From NCBI RefSeq assembly GCF_025447595.1, contig NZ_JAOEJU010000001.1:186001-250000 (forward strand): a DNA stretch of 64,000 bases, written 5' to 3'. The stretch comes from Pseudomonas koreensis (GTDB lineage Bacteria > Pseudomonadota > Gammaproteobacteria > Pseudomonadales > Pseudomonadaceae). Under the pieces are notes generated by a model, which was given only the letters and a program-made list of their open reading frames with translations, searched no databases and was not told the DNA's origin. The number at the start of each line of letters is the position of its first letter. Position 1 is the stretch's first letter. Positions 52,632 to 61,780 of the stretch are shown in pieces. The position numbers and the translations under genes are program-made.

Positions 52632-53063
52632 ATGACCAAAACCATCAGCGCCGAAGACTTGCATATCAGCCTCCACCCGTTGAGTGAATCAGCGCTGTTC
52701 AAATGGCTGCTCGCCAGTTTCCTGATGGGCAAACGGATCCAGGCCGAGATTGCCGCCGAAGCCTATCGAGTGATCGTTGAACAACACAAACGCGATACGC
52801 CGCGCAAACTCGGCCATTGCACTCAACGCGAACTGGTGCGGATGCTCGGCCAGGCGCATTACGTGCGTTACGACGAAACCACCGCCGAGCGCCTGCTCGC
52901 GCTGGCTGCCAAATTGAATGAAGAATATGCCGGGCGGGTAATGAACATGGTCGAGGTGAGCAACGACCGCCAGGACTTCGAAAAGCGTTTGCAGGCCTTC
53001 GACGGCATCGGCCCGAAAACCGTGGAGATCTTCATGCGCGAAGCGGGCAAGGTGCTGTTTTGA
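52632..53063 (+). CDS. Small helix-hairpin-helix DNA repair-like protein (143 aa)
   Basis: A 143-residue helical protein whose C-terminal part has a helix-hairpin-helix motif (LQAFDGIGPKTVEIFMREAG) as in endonuclease III/AlkA-type glycosylases. The catalytic Lys/Asp and iron-sulphur cysteines of those enzymes are not evident, so it may bind DNA without glycosylase activity. Its stop overlaps the start of the DUF72 gene (TTGA), so the two are translationally coupled. Confidence 0.78.
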   Translation: MTKTISAEDLHISLHPLSESALFKWLLASFLMGKRIQAEIAAEAYRVIVEQHKRDTPRKLGHCTQRELVRMLGQAHYVRYDETTAERLLALAAKLNEEYAGRVMNMVEVSNDRQDFEKRLQAFDGIGPKTVEIFMREAGKVLF

Positions 53064-53791
53064 GTGCGTCGGCGATCTTCATCGGCTGCGCGGGTTGGAG
53101 CCTGCCCCGCGAATACTGGCCCGACTTTCCGGAGCAGGGCACCCACCTGCAACGCTATGCCGCACACCTCAATGGCGTGGAAATCAACAGTTCCTTCTAC
53201 CGTCCGCACAAACGCCAAACCTACGCCCGTTGGGCCGAGTCGGTGCCGGACGGATTTCGCTTTTGCGTGAAAATGCCCAAGTCGATCAGCCATGAGCAGC
53301 GCCTGCGGGACTGCGAACGTGAGCTCGATGCATTTCTTGAACAGTGCTCGGGGCTGGGTGATCGCCTGGGTTGCCTGCTGTTGCAGTTGCCGCCGTCGCT
53401 GGCGTTCGACGAAGCGCTTGCAGAGGCCTTTTTCATCGCGTTGCGCCAGCGTTATTCCGGGGCTGTGGTGCTTGAACCGCGCCACGAATCCTGGGCCGCC
53501 GCCGAGCTGTTGTTAATGGCTTATCGCATCGCGCAAGCGGTGGTCGATCCCTCGCGAATCAGCACCGATGCGGCTCCGCGCGGCTGGCCCAGCGTGCGTT
53601 ACTGGCGGCTGCATGGCTCGCCGCGCATTTATTACAGCCCCTATGACTCGACGTATCTGGAAAGGCTCGCCGGCGATTTGCAGGTAGCGGCTGTCGACGG
53701 CATCGACACTTGGTGCATTTTCGACAACACCGCCAGTGGCGCGGCACTCGGCAATGCACTGGAATTGCGGCGGATACTGGCGCAGGGCTGA
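53060..53791 (+). CDS. DUF72 family protein (243 aa)
   Basis: A DUF72 (YecE-like) TIM-barrel protein of 243 residues. Visible marks are IGCAGWSLPREYWP at the N-terminus, GVEINSSFYRPHKRQTYARW, GFRFCVKMPKSISHE, LLQLPPSLAFD, VVLEPRHESW, and WRLHGSPRIYYSPY near the end. Biochemical role unknown; the family is widespread in bacteria. The start is probably a TTG overlapping the upstream stop. Confidence 0.9.
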   Translation: MSASAIFIGCAGWSLPREYWPDFPEQGTHLQRYAAHLNGVEINSSFYRPHKRQTYARWAESVPDGFRFCVKMPKSISHEQRLRDCERELDAFLEQCSGLGDRLGCLLLQLPPSLAFDEALAEAFFIALRQRYSGAVVLEPRHESWAAAELLLMAYRIAQAVVDPSRISTDAAPRGWPSVRYWRLHGSPRIYYSPYDSTYLERLAGDLQVAAVDGIDTWCIFDNTASGAALGNALELRRILAQG

Positions 53792-53892
53792 CACACCGCG
53801 TCGGGACTTCCAACCGGCGAGCGTGTCTGTAAACTGGCCGCCCTAAACGGCGCGCGATGGCGCCGTCCTCACTGCCAGCGAAGGACTTTCCC

Positions 53893-54273
53893 ATGGCCAA
53901 CCAAGACATCACCTACACCCCGGATCCGGATGCAGACTCGATCTCTTCGGACGTGACCGAATTCAACGGCATCCTGATGTCGACCCAGATCCCGACCCGT
54001 GCCGACGGCAGTCTGGAACTGGGCGACGTCACTGCGCAAAGCGAATGCACGTTGCAGGCGCTGAAAGTGGCGCTGGAGAAGGCCGGCAGTTCGATGGATC
54101 GCGTGCTGCACCTGACCATTTATCTGACCGATATGGCTGATCGCGCCGCGTTCAACGAAGTGTACAAACGCTACTTCGCCAAGCCGTGGCCTGTGCGCGC
54201 AGCGGTGGGTGTGGCGGCGTTGGCGGTTGAAGGGATGAAGGTGGAAGTGACTGCGATGGCTGCGAAGGCCTGA
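53893..54273 (+). CDS. Rid family protein with RidA-type arginine (126 aa)
   Basis: The third Rid protein of the window: NGILMSTQIPT, QSECTLQALKVALEKAGS, LHLTIYLTD and PWPVRAAVGVAALAVEG. Unlike the other two it keeps an Arg in the P-x-R position before the last strands, so an enamine/imine deaminase activity is plausible. The ATG giving MANQDITYTPD follows GAAGGA and is better placed than an ATG 12 codons earlier. It lies just upstream of a REP pair. Confidence 0.87.
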   Translation: MANQDITYTPDPDADSISSDVTEFNGILMSTQIPTRADGSLELGDVTAQSECTLQALKVALEKAGSSMDRVLHLTIYLTDMADRAAFNEVYKRYFAKPWPVRAAVGVAALAVEGMKVEVTAMAAKA

Positions 54274-54294
54274 TTCAGCCTAGCGACACTTCCC

Positions 54295-54388
54295 CCTGTG
54301 GGAGCGAGCTTGCTCGCGATAGCGGTGGATCAGTCAGCATCTTTATCAACTGACAGTCTGCTATCGCGAGCAAGCTCGCTCCCACAGG
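54295..54388. repeat. Inverted REP pair (BIME-like), Pseudomonas type
   Basis: CCTGTGGGAGCGAGCTTGCT and the following CGCGATAGC (54295-54323) recur in inverted orientation at 54360-54388 with a ~36-base spacer. A partial third unit (GCTCCCACAGGGA) lies near 54421. This is the common extragenic palindrome of fluorescent pseudomonads and a possible RAYT substrate. Confidence 0.9.
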
Positions 54389-54547
54389 TTTTGGGTGTCT
54401 GCGGGATCTGGGGCAAGCCAGCTCCCACAGGGATTGCGGTGCTAACGACATTGTCGGCAGCTGCCACCCGGCAGCACAGGCGTGCCGGCCACGCGTTTCG
54501 CGGCTACAATGCGCGCCTCGACCGTGACAGCCTGACTAAAAAAACAT

Positions 54548-56536
54548 ATGTCCTTGCCCAAACATCACCTGGAACTGCTCAGCCCCGCCCGTGACGTGGC
54601 CATCGCCCGCGAGGCCATCCTGCATGGCGCCGACGCGGTATACATCGGCGGCCCGAGTTTCGGTGCGCGCCACAACGCGTGCAACGAGGTGAGCGAAATC
54701 GCCGAACTGGTGGAATTTGCCCGTCGCTATCACGCGCGCATCTTCACCACCATCAACACCATCCTGCACGACAACGAACTGGAGCCGGCGCGCAAGCTGA
54801 TCCATCAGTTGTACGACGCCGGCGTCGATGCGCTGATCGTCCAGGACCTAGGCGTGATGGAGCTGGACATTCCACCCATCGAGCTGCACGCCAGCACCCA
54901 GACCGATATCCGCACCCTTGAGCGGGCCAAGTTCCTCGATCAGGCCGGTTTCTCGCAACTGGTACTGGCCCGTGAACTGAACCTCAAGGAAATCCGCGCG
55001 ATCGCCGATGAAACCGATGCCGCCATCGAGTTCTTCATCCACGGCGCGTTGTGCGTGGCGTTCTCCGGTCAGTGCAACATTTCCCACGCGCAGACCGGGC
55101 GCAGTGCCAACCGTGGCGACTGCTCCCAGGCCTGCCGTCTGCCGTACACCCTGAAAGACGAAAAGGGTGGCGTGATCGCCTACGAAAAACACCTGCTGTC
55201 GATGAAGGACAACAACCAGAGCGCCAACATCCGCGCGCTGGTCGAAGCCGGTGTGCGTTCGTTCAAGATCGAAGGTCGCTACAAGGACATGGGCTATGTG
55301 AAGAACATCACCGCCTATTACCGCCAGCGCCTCGACGACGTGCTCAATGACCGCCCGGACCTGGCCCGCGCCTCCAGCGGCCGCACCGCGCATTTCTTCA
55401 TGCCGGATCCGGAAAAGACCTTCCACCGTGGCAGCACCGACTACTTCGTCAGCGAGCGCAAGATCGATATCGGTGCGTTCGATTCGCCGACCTTCACCGG
55501 TCTGGCGGTGGGCACGGTCGAAAAAGTCGGCAAGCGTGACATGCAGGTCGTCACCCACGAGCCGCTGTCCAACGGCGACGGCCTCAACGTGCTGGTCAAG
55601 CGCGAAGTGGTGGGTTTCCGCGCCAACATCGCCGAAGCCAAGGGCGAGTTCGAGGAAGAAGGCGAGAAGCGCTACCGCTACCGCGTCGAGCCGAACGAAA
55701 TGCCGGAAGGCCTGTACAAGCTGCGCCCGAACCACCCGCTGAACCGCAACCTCGACCACAACTGGCAGCAGGCCTTGCTCAAGACCTCCGCCGAGCGTCG
55801 TATCGGCGTGAGCTGGCTGGCGAAGCTGCGTGAAGAGCGTCTGGAACTGACCGTGACCAGTGAAGAGGGCATCAGCGCCAGCGTTGCGCTGGACGGCCCG
55901 TTCGGCGTCGCCAACAAACCGGAACAGGCGCTGGACACCTTGCATGACCTGCTCGGCCAGCTCGGCACCACGGAGTACCACGCGACCTCGATCAAACTCG
56001 ATGCGCCGCAAGCGTTCTTCATCCCGAACTCGCAGCTCAAGTCGCTGCGCCGTGAAGTGATCGAAGCGCTGACCGCCGCCCGCGTTGCCGCTCACCCGCG
56101 CTGTTCGCGCAAGGCCGAGACCACGCCACCGCCGGTGTACCCGGAGGCGCATCTGTCGTTCCTGGCCAACGTCTACAACCAGAAGGCCCGCGACTTCTAC
56201 CACCGTCACGGCGTGAAGCTGATCGACGCGGCGTACGAGGCTCACGAAGAGGCGGGCGAAGTGCCGGTGATGATCACCAAGCACTGCCTGCGGTTCTCCT
56301 TCAACCTGTGCCCGAAACAGGCCAAAGGCGTGACCGGCGTGAAGACCAAAGTCGCGCCGATGCAGCTGATTCACGGCGACGAAGTGCTGACCCTGAAGTT
56401 CGACTGCAAACCGTGCGAGATGCACGTGATCGGCAAGATGAAGGGGCACATCCTGAATCTGCCGCAGCCGGGCAGCGTGGTGGGGCATATCAGCCCTGAA
56501 GACCTGATGAAGACCATTCCTCGGGCTCCGCACTGA
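54548..56536 (+). CDS. trhP: U32-family protein, tRNA uridine hydroxylation factor TrhP/YegQ type
   Basis: A 662-residue U32 protein. The family signature is FFIHGALCVAFSGQCNISH around residue 160, followed by RGDCSQACRLPY, which supplies Fe-S cysteines. E. coli TrhP (YegQ) with prephenate makes 5-hydroxyuridine at tRNA position 34. This protein is longer than YegQ, with a C-terminal extension carrying further cysteines (HCLRFSFNLCP, FDCKPCEM), as in the longer pseudomonad form. Cytoplasmic. A strong terminator follows. Confidence 0.88.
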   Translation: MSLPKHHLELLSPARDVAIAREAILHGADAVYIGGPSFGARHNACNEVSEIAELVEFARRYHARIFTTINTILHDNELEPARKLIHQLYDAGVDALIVQDLGVMELDIPPIELHASTQTDIRTLERAKFLDQAGFSQLVLARELNLKEIRAIADETDAAIEFFIHGALCVAFSGQCNISHAQTGRSANRGDCSQACRLPYTLKDEKGGVIAYEKHLLSMKDNNQSANIRALVEAGVRSFKIEGRYKDMGYVKNITAYYRQRLDDVLNDRPDLARASSGRTAHFFMPDPEKTFHRGSTDYFVSERKIDIGAFDSPTFTGLAVGTVEKVGKRDMQVVTHEPLSNGDGLNVLVKREVVGFRANIAEAKGEFEEEGEKRYRYRVEPNEMPEGLYKLRPNHPLNRNLDHNWQQALLKTSAERRIGVSWLAKLREERLELTVTSEEGISASVALDGPFGVANKPEQALDTLHDLLGQLGTTEYHATSIKLDAPQAFFIPNSQLKSLRREVIEALTAARVAAHPRCSRKAETTPPPVYPEAHLSFLANVYNQKARDFYHRHGVKLIDAAYEAHEEAGEVPVMITKHCLRFSFNLCPKQAKGVTGVKTKVAPMQLIHGDEVLTLKFDCKPCEMHVIGKMKGHILNLPQPGSVVGHISPEDLMKTIPRAPH

Positions 56537-56549
56537 TTAGCTGGCAATA

Positions 56550-56581
56550 AAAAACCGGTGACGAAAGTCACCGGTTTTTTT
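56550..56581. terminator. Terminator after U32 gene (bidirectional)
   Basis: AAACCGGTGAC-GAAA-GTCACCGGTTT with A- and T-tracts on the two flanks forms an 11-bp stem with a GNRA-type loop. It serves the U32 gene and the convergent MFS gene. Confidence 0.92.
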
Positions 56582-56596
56582 ATGCCCGCCAGAAAC

Positions 56597-57907
56597 TCAA
56601 CTGGCTTCGTAGCGCGATCCCGTTGGCGGCGCCGCTTCGCCACTCAACGCATCGACCATCGGCGGATGCTCCTGCGCCGCTTGACGCAGATCCTCGGTCA
56701 CCCGCAGCTCGGCGCCAGTTGGCGAGAACGTTGCTGCCGCTGCAAACGGCGCCGGATTGGCCGGCACCGGACGCTTGCCGCGACGCCAGAAGAAGAACGT
56801 CACCATGGCCAGGTTGACCAGCGCGAAGGCCCAGAACAGGCCGGTTTCGCCATGGGCGTTCATCGCCGGCGAGATCAGCAGCGGGCTCATCGCCGAGCCC
56901 AGCGAGTTGATCAGCAACATGCCCTGAATCATCGGCACCAATGTTTCGACCGGCGCACGGTCGGCAGCGTGGCTGACCGCAACCGGGTACAGCGCGAACA
57001 CGCCGCCGCCCAGCAGGAACAACATCGCCGCGAGCAGGGCCGAGGACAGCGGCACGAGCACGATCACCAGCGACAGCACGGTGCACGCGGCGCAGAGCAC
57101 GGTCAGCACTTGCAGGCGATCCTTGCGGTCGGACCAGCGCCCGACCGGGTATTGCAGCAGCATGGCGCCGAGAATCGTCCAGGCCATCATGCTGCCGACT
57201 TCGCCGACGTTCAGGCCGATGCGTTGCAGGTACAGCGGCAGCAGGGTGTAGATCGCCGCGATGGTGACGCCGGAGCCGAAGCAGCCGACCAGCCCGGTCG
57301 GCGACACGCCGAGCAAGGCCCGTGGTTTGAGCGGTTCGACCTGTTCCAGCAACGGCGAAACGCGCGGCAGGATTACGATCGGCAGCACCGACAATGTCGC
57401 GAGCATACCGGCGACCATGAACGGCGCGGTGTCGCCCAGGCCGGTGATTTTCCCCAAAAACGCCTGACCCAGTACCCCGGCGCCGTAGAGGACGATCATG
57501 TACAGCGCCAGCAGACGGCCGCGAATCTTCGCGTCACCGGCCAGCAGCAGCCAGCTCTCGATCACCAGAAACACGCCGACCGTCGCCCAGCCGTTGATCA
57601 GGCGCAGGACGACCCAGCCCCAGGTGTCATAAAACAGACCTTGCAGCAGGATGGTCGCGGCGATCAGCGAGGCGAAGCTGCTGTAGGCGCGGATGTGGCC
57701 GATGCGCAGGATCAGCCGGTCATTGAAGATCGCGCCAAGCGTCAGGCCGGCGAAATAGGCCGAGGACACGATGCCGATCATCGTCGCCGATTCGCCGGCC
57801 GCGCCCAGGCGCAATGTAGTCAAAGAAGATAGAAAACCGTTGCCCAAAGCAACAATGAATAGCCCGAGCAGGGGCGCCAGCGCCATGGCCAGCAAACGCG
57901 GTGTCAT
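56597..57907 (-). CDS. MFS transporter (YcaD-like)
   Basis: A 436-residue twelve-helix MFS protein. MTPRLLAMALAPLLGLFIVALGNGFL begins helix 1, and GIVSSAYFAGLTLGA with NDRLILRIGHIRAY forms the conserved helix 2-3 loop. The overall pattern matches the YcaD/MFS_1 group of small-molecule exporters. The C-terminal ~60 residues are a hydrophilic tail. The ATG follows GAGG. Substrate unknown. Confidence 0.88.
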   Translation of the reverse strand: MTPRLLAMALAPLLGLFIVALGNGFLSSLTTLRLGAAGESATMIGIVSSAYFAGLTLGAIFNDRLILRIGHIRAYSSFASLIAATILLQGLFYDTWGWVVLRLINGWATVGVFLVIESWLLLAGDAKIRGRLLALYMIVLYGAGVLGQAFLGKITGLGDTAPFMVAGMLATLSVLPIVILPRVSPLLEQVEPLKPRALLGVSPTGLVGCFGSGVTIAAIYTLLPLYLQRIGLNVGEVGSMMAWTILGAMLLQYPVGRWSDRKDRLQVLTVLCAACTVLSLVIVLVPLSSALLAAMLFLLGGGVFALYPVAVSHAADRAPVETLVPMIQGMLLINSLGSAMSPLLISPAMNAHGETGLFWAFALVNLAMVTFFFWRRGKRPVPANPAPFAAAATFSPTGAELRVTEDLRQAAQEHPPMVDALSGEAAPPTGSRYEAS

Positions 57908-58277
57908 AAAAACCTCAAGTGATCGAACAGCGGAACGTGCGCCTCTGCGCATGCGAGTGCCAAGCCGAAGTGTGTTGAAGACAAACGACCGCCGAACGGG
58001 CAGGACGATTGAGCCAGGCTGACTTCGTGAAAGTGGCCGGCTGTTCAAACCTGAGGGTTGTCATGGCTGCGGGCAGGCGCCGTTCGGGCGGCTGCAAGAG
58101 GAGGCGCGATTTTAAGCTTTGTCTGGCGTTTGCCAAGATGCTGGCCCTGCGACGTTGGGACGCAGGCAGGATCGATAACGGCAGCGTATTCATTGCCCGG
58201 ATGAAAAGTTGCTGTATCGATCCGGTTTCCATCGTTAGCCTGTGCGGTCGAACGACGATTTTGAACCAGAGGCAATA
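57908..58277. other. Divergent promoter region between MFS and YddG genes
   Basis: About 370 bases between two divergently oriented exporter genes. I see no ORF with a credible ribosome binding site and no strong hairpin or repeat. It must contain both promoters, but I cannot assign -35/-10 boxes with confidence. Confidence 0.5.
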
Positions 58278-59219
58278 ATGCAGATAAGAGGCGAGCGTGC
58301 CGCCACGGCGTGCGGGCTGTTGGCGATTGTGTTGTGGAGCACCGCCGCCGGGTTGATCAGGGGCGTGAGTGAACACTTCGGCCCGATTGGCGGCGCGGTG
58401 ATGATTTACACGCTGGGTGCGATTCTTCTGGTGATGTTTCTCGGGCGCCCGCGCATTCGTGCCACATCGAAACTCTATCTTTTGCTCGGCAGTGCCTTGT
58501 TTGTCGCTTACGAGGTGTGCCTGTCGCTGGCGCTGGGGTTTGCCAGTGACCGTCAACAGTCCATCGAACTGGGCGTGGTCAATTACCTGTGGCCGTGCCT
58601 GACCGTGGTGCTGGCGATTGTCATGAACGGGCAAAAGACTCGCTGGTTCATTGTGCCCGGCAGTGCGCTCGCGCTGTTTGGCATCCTCTGGGTGGTCAGC
58701 GGTCAAGGCCTGTCGTTGCCGGGGATCATCGCCAACATCGATTCCAATCCGCTGAGTTACAGCCTGGCGCTGGCCTGTGCGATCACATTCGCCCTGTATT
58801 GCAACGTCACGCGCCGCTATGCCGGCGGACAGAGTCTGGTGGTGCTGTTTTTCGTACTGACGGCCATTGTGTTGTGGGTGAAGTGGAGCTTCAGCAGCGA
58901 ACGGATTTCTGCCTTCAACCTGGGCAACTCCATGGAACTGATCGCCACCGGCATTGCGATGGCGGGCGGGTATGCGTTGTGGAACATCGGCATCCTGCGC
59001 GGCAATCTGACCTTGCTGGCCACTGCGTCCTACGGCGCGCCGGTGCTGTCGTCGGCATTTGCCGCCATGTGGCTGGGCGTCAGTCTGCACGTTCAATTCT
59101 GGCAGGGCGCGGTGCTGGTGACGGCAGGTTCGCTGCTCTGCTGGTACGCGACCCGCCAGCGCGTGGCGGCTCAAACCGCAGCGGTTGGAGCCGGTGCAAA
59201 GCCTTCAAACCTTCAATGA
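58278..59219 (+). CDS. yddG: Aromatic amino acid exporter of the DMT superfamily
   Basis: A 313-residue, ten-helix EamA/DMT-fold protein. ATACGLLAIVLWSTAAGLIR in helix 1, FVAYEVCLSLALGFA, ELGVVNYLWPCLTVV and GGYALWNIGILRGN are typical of YddG, which exports aromatic amino acids and related compounds. The ATG is preceded by AGAGG. Its end overlaps the convergent MFS gene by 15 bases. Confidence 0.9.
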   Translation: MQIRGERAATACGLLAIVLWSTAAGLIRGVSEHFGPIGGAVMIYTLGAILLVMFLGRPRIRATSKLYLLLGSALFVAYEVCLSLALGFASDRQQSIELGVVNYLWPCLTVVLAIVMNGQKTRWFIVPGSALALFGILWVVSGQGLSLPGIIANIDSNPLSYSLALACAITFALYCNVTRRYAGGQSLVVLFFVLTAIVLWVKWSFSSERISAFNLGNSMELIATGIAMAGGYALWNIGILRGNLTLLATASYGAPVLSSAFAAMWLGVSLHVQFWQGAVLVTAGSLLCWYATRQRVAAQTAAVGAGAKPSNLQ

Positions 59220-60356
59220 ACGCGCGGCATGGCTGACGAACAGTAGCAGCGCCACCAGTGCGCTCAAGGCAATTGTCAGTGAGCTGACGTGTGCGACCAT
59301 CCCGATGAATGCCGGCCCCATGAGTATTCCCGCGTACCCCATGGAGATGATGGCCGGGATGGCGGCGCGTTGCGGCATGTGTTGCTGGCGGCCAGCGGCG
59401 GTAAAAAGCACCGGGACGATGTTCGAACAACCGGCGCCGACCAGCGCATAGCCGAGCAGCGCCGCTTGCCAGCTATCGAACACCAGCGACACCGCCATGC
59501 CCGCTGCGGCGCAGATTCCTCCGAGCGCCAGCACGCGGACGCCGCCCAGCCGGCTGACGATGGCATCGCCGGTCAGACGGCCGAGGGTCATCGTCGCCGC
59601 GAAACACGCGTAACCCAGGCCACCGTAGCTCGGCGGCATGTCCCGATGGGACGCGAGAAACACCGCGCTCCAGTCGAGCATGGCGCCTTCAGTCAGGAAC
59701 ACGATGAAACACTGGGTGCCCAACAGCAGCACAATCCCCCGTGGCATCACGAATAACGGGCCATCTCTCTCGGTGCCGTAGGGCAACAGCATCGGTGCAG
59801 CCTTGCACAGCGCCGCGAGAATCAGCGCAACCAGACACAGCACCGCAGGCAACGGCTCCAGACCCAGGCTGAGCATGGCCGTCATCGCGACCGCGCCGGC
59901 GATACCGCCCACGCTGTAGAGACCATGAAAGCCGGATTGCAGGGTTTCGCCGCTGTTTTTCTCGACGATGATCGACTGGATATTGATCGCGCAATCGAGC
60001 ATGCCCATGCTGGCGCCGAACAGCAGCACCGAGATTGCCAGCCCGGGAAGCCAGGCCAGATGACTCAGGAGCGGCAGGATGGCGCACAACGCTACGGTCG
60101 AGCAGATGATTACCGGGCGGCAACCAAACCGTGCGGTCAGATACCCCGCGAAGGGCATGGCCACGATCGAACCGATGCCAAAACCCAGCAACAGCAATCC
60201 CAGGCCGCCGTCGTCCAGCCCCGTGCGTGCCTTGACCAGCGGCACCAGTGGCGCCCAGGCCGACATGACAATGCCGGTGATCAAAAACGTGATGCGGGTG
60301 GAAACGCGCTCGCCGTAATTGGCGTTGATCGTCAGGGAAGGGGTGGAGCCATTCAT
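59205..60356 (-). CDS. MFS transporter (YbjJ-like)
   Basis: A 383-residue MFS protein with twelve helices: VSTRITFLITGIVMSAWAPLVP (helix 1), GLLLLGFGIGSIVAMPFAGY and the loop LTARFGCRPVII, GFHGLYSVGGIAGA mid-protein. It resembles YbjJ-type inner-membrane carriers of unknown substrate. The ATG used has AAGGA eleven bases upstream; an earlier ATG is almost on top of that site. It lies upstream, in the same direction, of nothing catabolic, but next to the Rieske gene, so it could import that pathway's substrate. Confidence 0.87.
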   Translation of the reverse strand: MNGSTPSLTINANYGERVSTRITFLITGIVMSAWAPLVPLVKARTGLDDGGLGLLLLGFGIGSIVAMPFAGYLTARFGCRPVIICSTVALCAILPLLSHLAWLPGLAISVLLFGASMGMLDCAINIQSIIVEKNSGETLQSGFHGLYSVGGIAGAVAMTAMLSLGLEPLPAVLCLVALILAALCKAAPMLLPYGTERDGPLFVMPRGIVLLLGTQCFIVFLTEGAMLDWSAVFLASHRDMPPSYGGLGYACFAATMTLGRLTGDAIVSRLGGVRVLALGGICAAAGMAVSLVFDSWQAALLGYALVGAGCSNIVPVLFTAAGRQQHMPQRAAIPAIISMGYAGILMGPAFIGMVAHVSSLTIALSALVALLLFVSHAARSLKV

Positions 60357-60440
60357 TGTTGCGGACATCCTTATCGATGCGAATGCGGCCAATGCAGGTC
60401 GGCTTTCCCATCGGGAAAACCGACCTGTATCGAATGACGA

Positions 60441-61676
60441 TCAGCTCACGGACTTCAACGCAATCGGTCCCTTGAGCCGATCCATCATCGTCGCGCAGTA
60501 CCAGTCGTCGAACTGGCAGACCCCGGTTTCCGCTGTTTCCGAGTACGGGCCCGGCTCATAGGACGGCGAGGTCACGCCGCGTTGCGTGCCTTCCACCAGC
60601 GTGCGGTCCTGGTCATTGGTGGCGACCCAGACTTTGGTCAGACGCTCGATGTCGTAATCCACGCCTTCCACGGCCGAGCTGTGCACCAGCCATTTTGTGG
60701 TGACCATGGTTTCGGTGGCGCTGATCGGCAGCACCCGGAAGCTCAGCGCGTGGTCACCCAGGAAGTGGTTCCAGGTGGACGGATAGTGGAAATACAGCAG
60801 GGCGCCGATGTCCGGTTCGGCGGTTTTGTCCAGCCGCCCGGCCACGGCGGGCTTGCCGTCCATGGTGTAGCTGACGGCGCCGGAGGACAGCGGGATGCGG
60901 GTCATGCGGTACTGGCCGTTGATGTCCATCACCAGCCGGCTCGGCAAACCGGCCTTCTCGCAGGTGTTCCAATAGGCCGTCAATTGCGGATCGTCTTCAC
61001 CGCTGGTGCCGCCCACCGACAGGTTGTCGACGAAAGACTTCAGCAACTCGGGATGAGAGCCGTCACAGTGGTAGCACTCACGGTTGTTCTCGAACACCAG
61101 CTTCCAGTTACCTTTCTCGATGATGGTCGACTCGAACGCCACTTTGCAGTCGTCGAGGTAATGCGGGGTAATGAACGGGCTGACCGCTTTGCGAAAGCCT
61201 TCGAAATCCGGGGCCTTGGCGGCGACGCAAACATAGATGTAGCTGTTGACGATCTCGCAATGCACGGACTTGAGGTTGTATTGAGTCTTGTCGAAATCCT
61301 GGCCCATGTTACCGGCGTACAGCAGGTTGCCGTCCAGCTCGTAGGTCCACTTGTGGTAGGGGCAAACCATCTTCGCGACCTTGCCGTGGTCGTGTTCGCA
61401 GATCTTCGCGCCGCGATGGCGACAGGCATTGTGAAACGCCCGGACTTCGCCATCCTTGCCGCGCACCACGGCCACCGGGTAATCGCCGATCTGCAGGGTG
61501 AAGTACTGACCGGGTTTTGAAATCTCGAAGGTGTGCCCGGCGAAAATCCAGTCCTTGTGCCAGATATATTCAAGATCCTGGCGGTAGACGCTTTCATCTT
61601 TGTAGAGCGCCCCCGGCAATGAGTGCCAGGGTTTGCGCCGGGCGATCAGGTCAAACACGGTGTCTTTGTTGTTCAT
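60441..61676 (-). CDS. Rieske non-heme iron oxygenase, alpha subunit (GbcA/CntA-like)
   Basis: A 411-residue aromatic-ring-hydroxylating-type oxygenase. The Rieske cluster is formed by CRHRGAKICEHDHGKVAKM and CPYHKW (C-x-H, C-x2-H) around residues 85-110. The catalytic iron site lies in ENNRECYHCDGSHPE near 205. The N-terminal RRKPWHSLPGALY and sequence style are those of demethylating oxygenases for quaternary ammonium compounds, such as GbcA and carnitine monooxygenase. No reductase gene is adjacent, so electrons must come from elsewhere. The ATG is preceded by GAGGA. Confidence 0.9.
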   Translation of the reverse strand: MNNKDTVFDLIARRKPWHSLPGALYKDESVYRQDLEYIWHKDWIFAGHTFEISKPGQYFTLQIGDYPVAVVRGKDGEVRAFHNACRHRGAKICEHDHGKVAKMVCPYHKWTYELDGNLLYAGNMGQDFDKTQYNLKSVHCEIVNSYIYVCVAAKAPDFEGFRKAVSPFITPHYLDDCKVAFESTIIEKGNWKLVFENNRECYHCDGSHPELLKSFVDNLSVGGTSGEDDPQLTAYWNTCEKAGLPSRLVMDINGQYRMTRIPLSSGAVSYTMDGKPAVAGRLDKTAEPDIGALLYFHYPSTWNHFLGDHALSFRVLPISATETMVTTKWLVHSSAVEGVDYDIERLTKVWVATNDQDRTLVEGTQRGVTSPSYEPGPYSETAETGVCQFDDWYCATMMDRLKGPIALKSVS

Positions 61677-61780
61677 TGTTATCCTCGTCATGCGCGTAAG
61701 GGCCGGACCCGGTCTCAGCCTATCTGTGCCAGGAGAGCCGTCACAAACGACATTTCCTGCGGGCAATCGATGAGTTGCGG

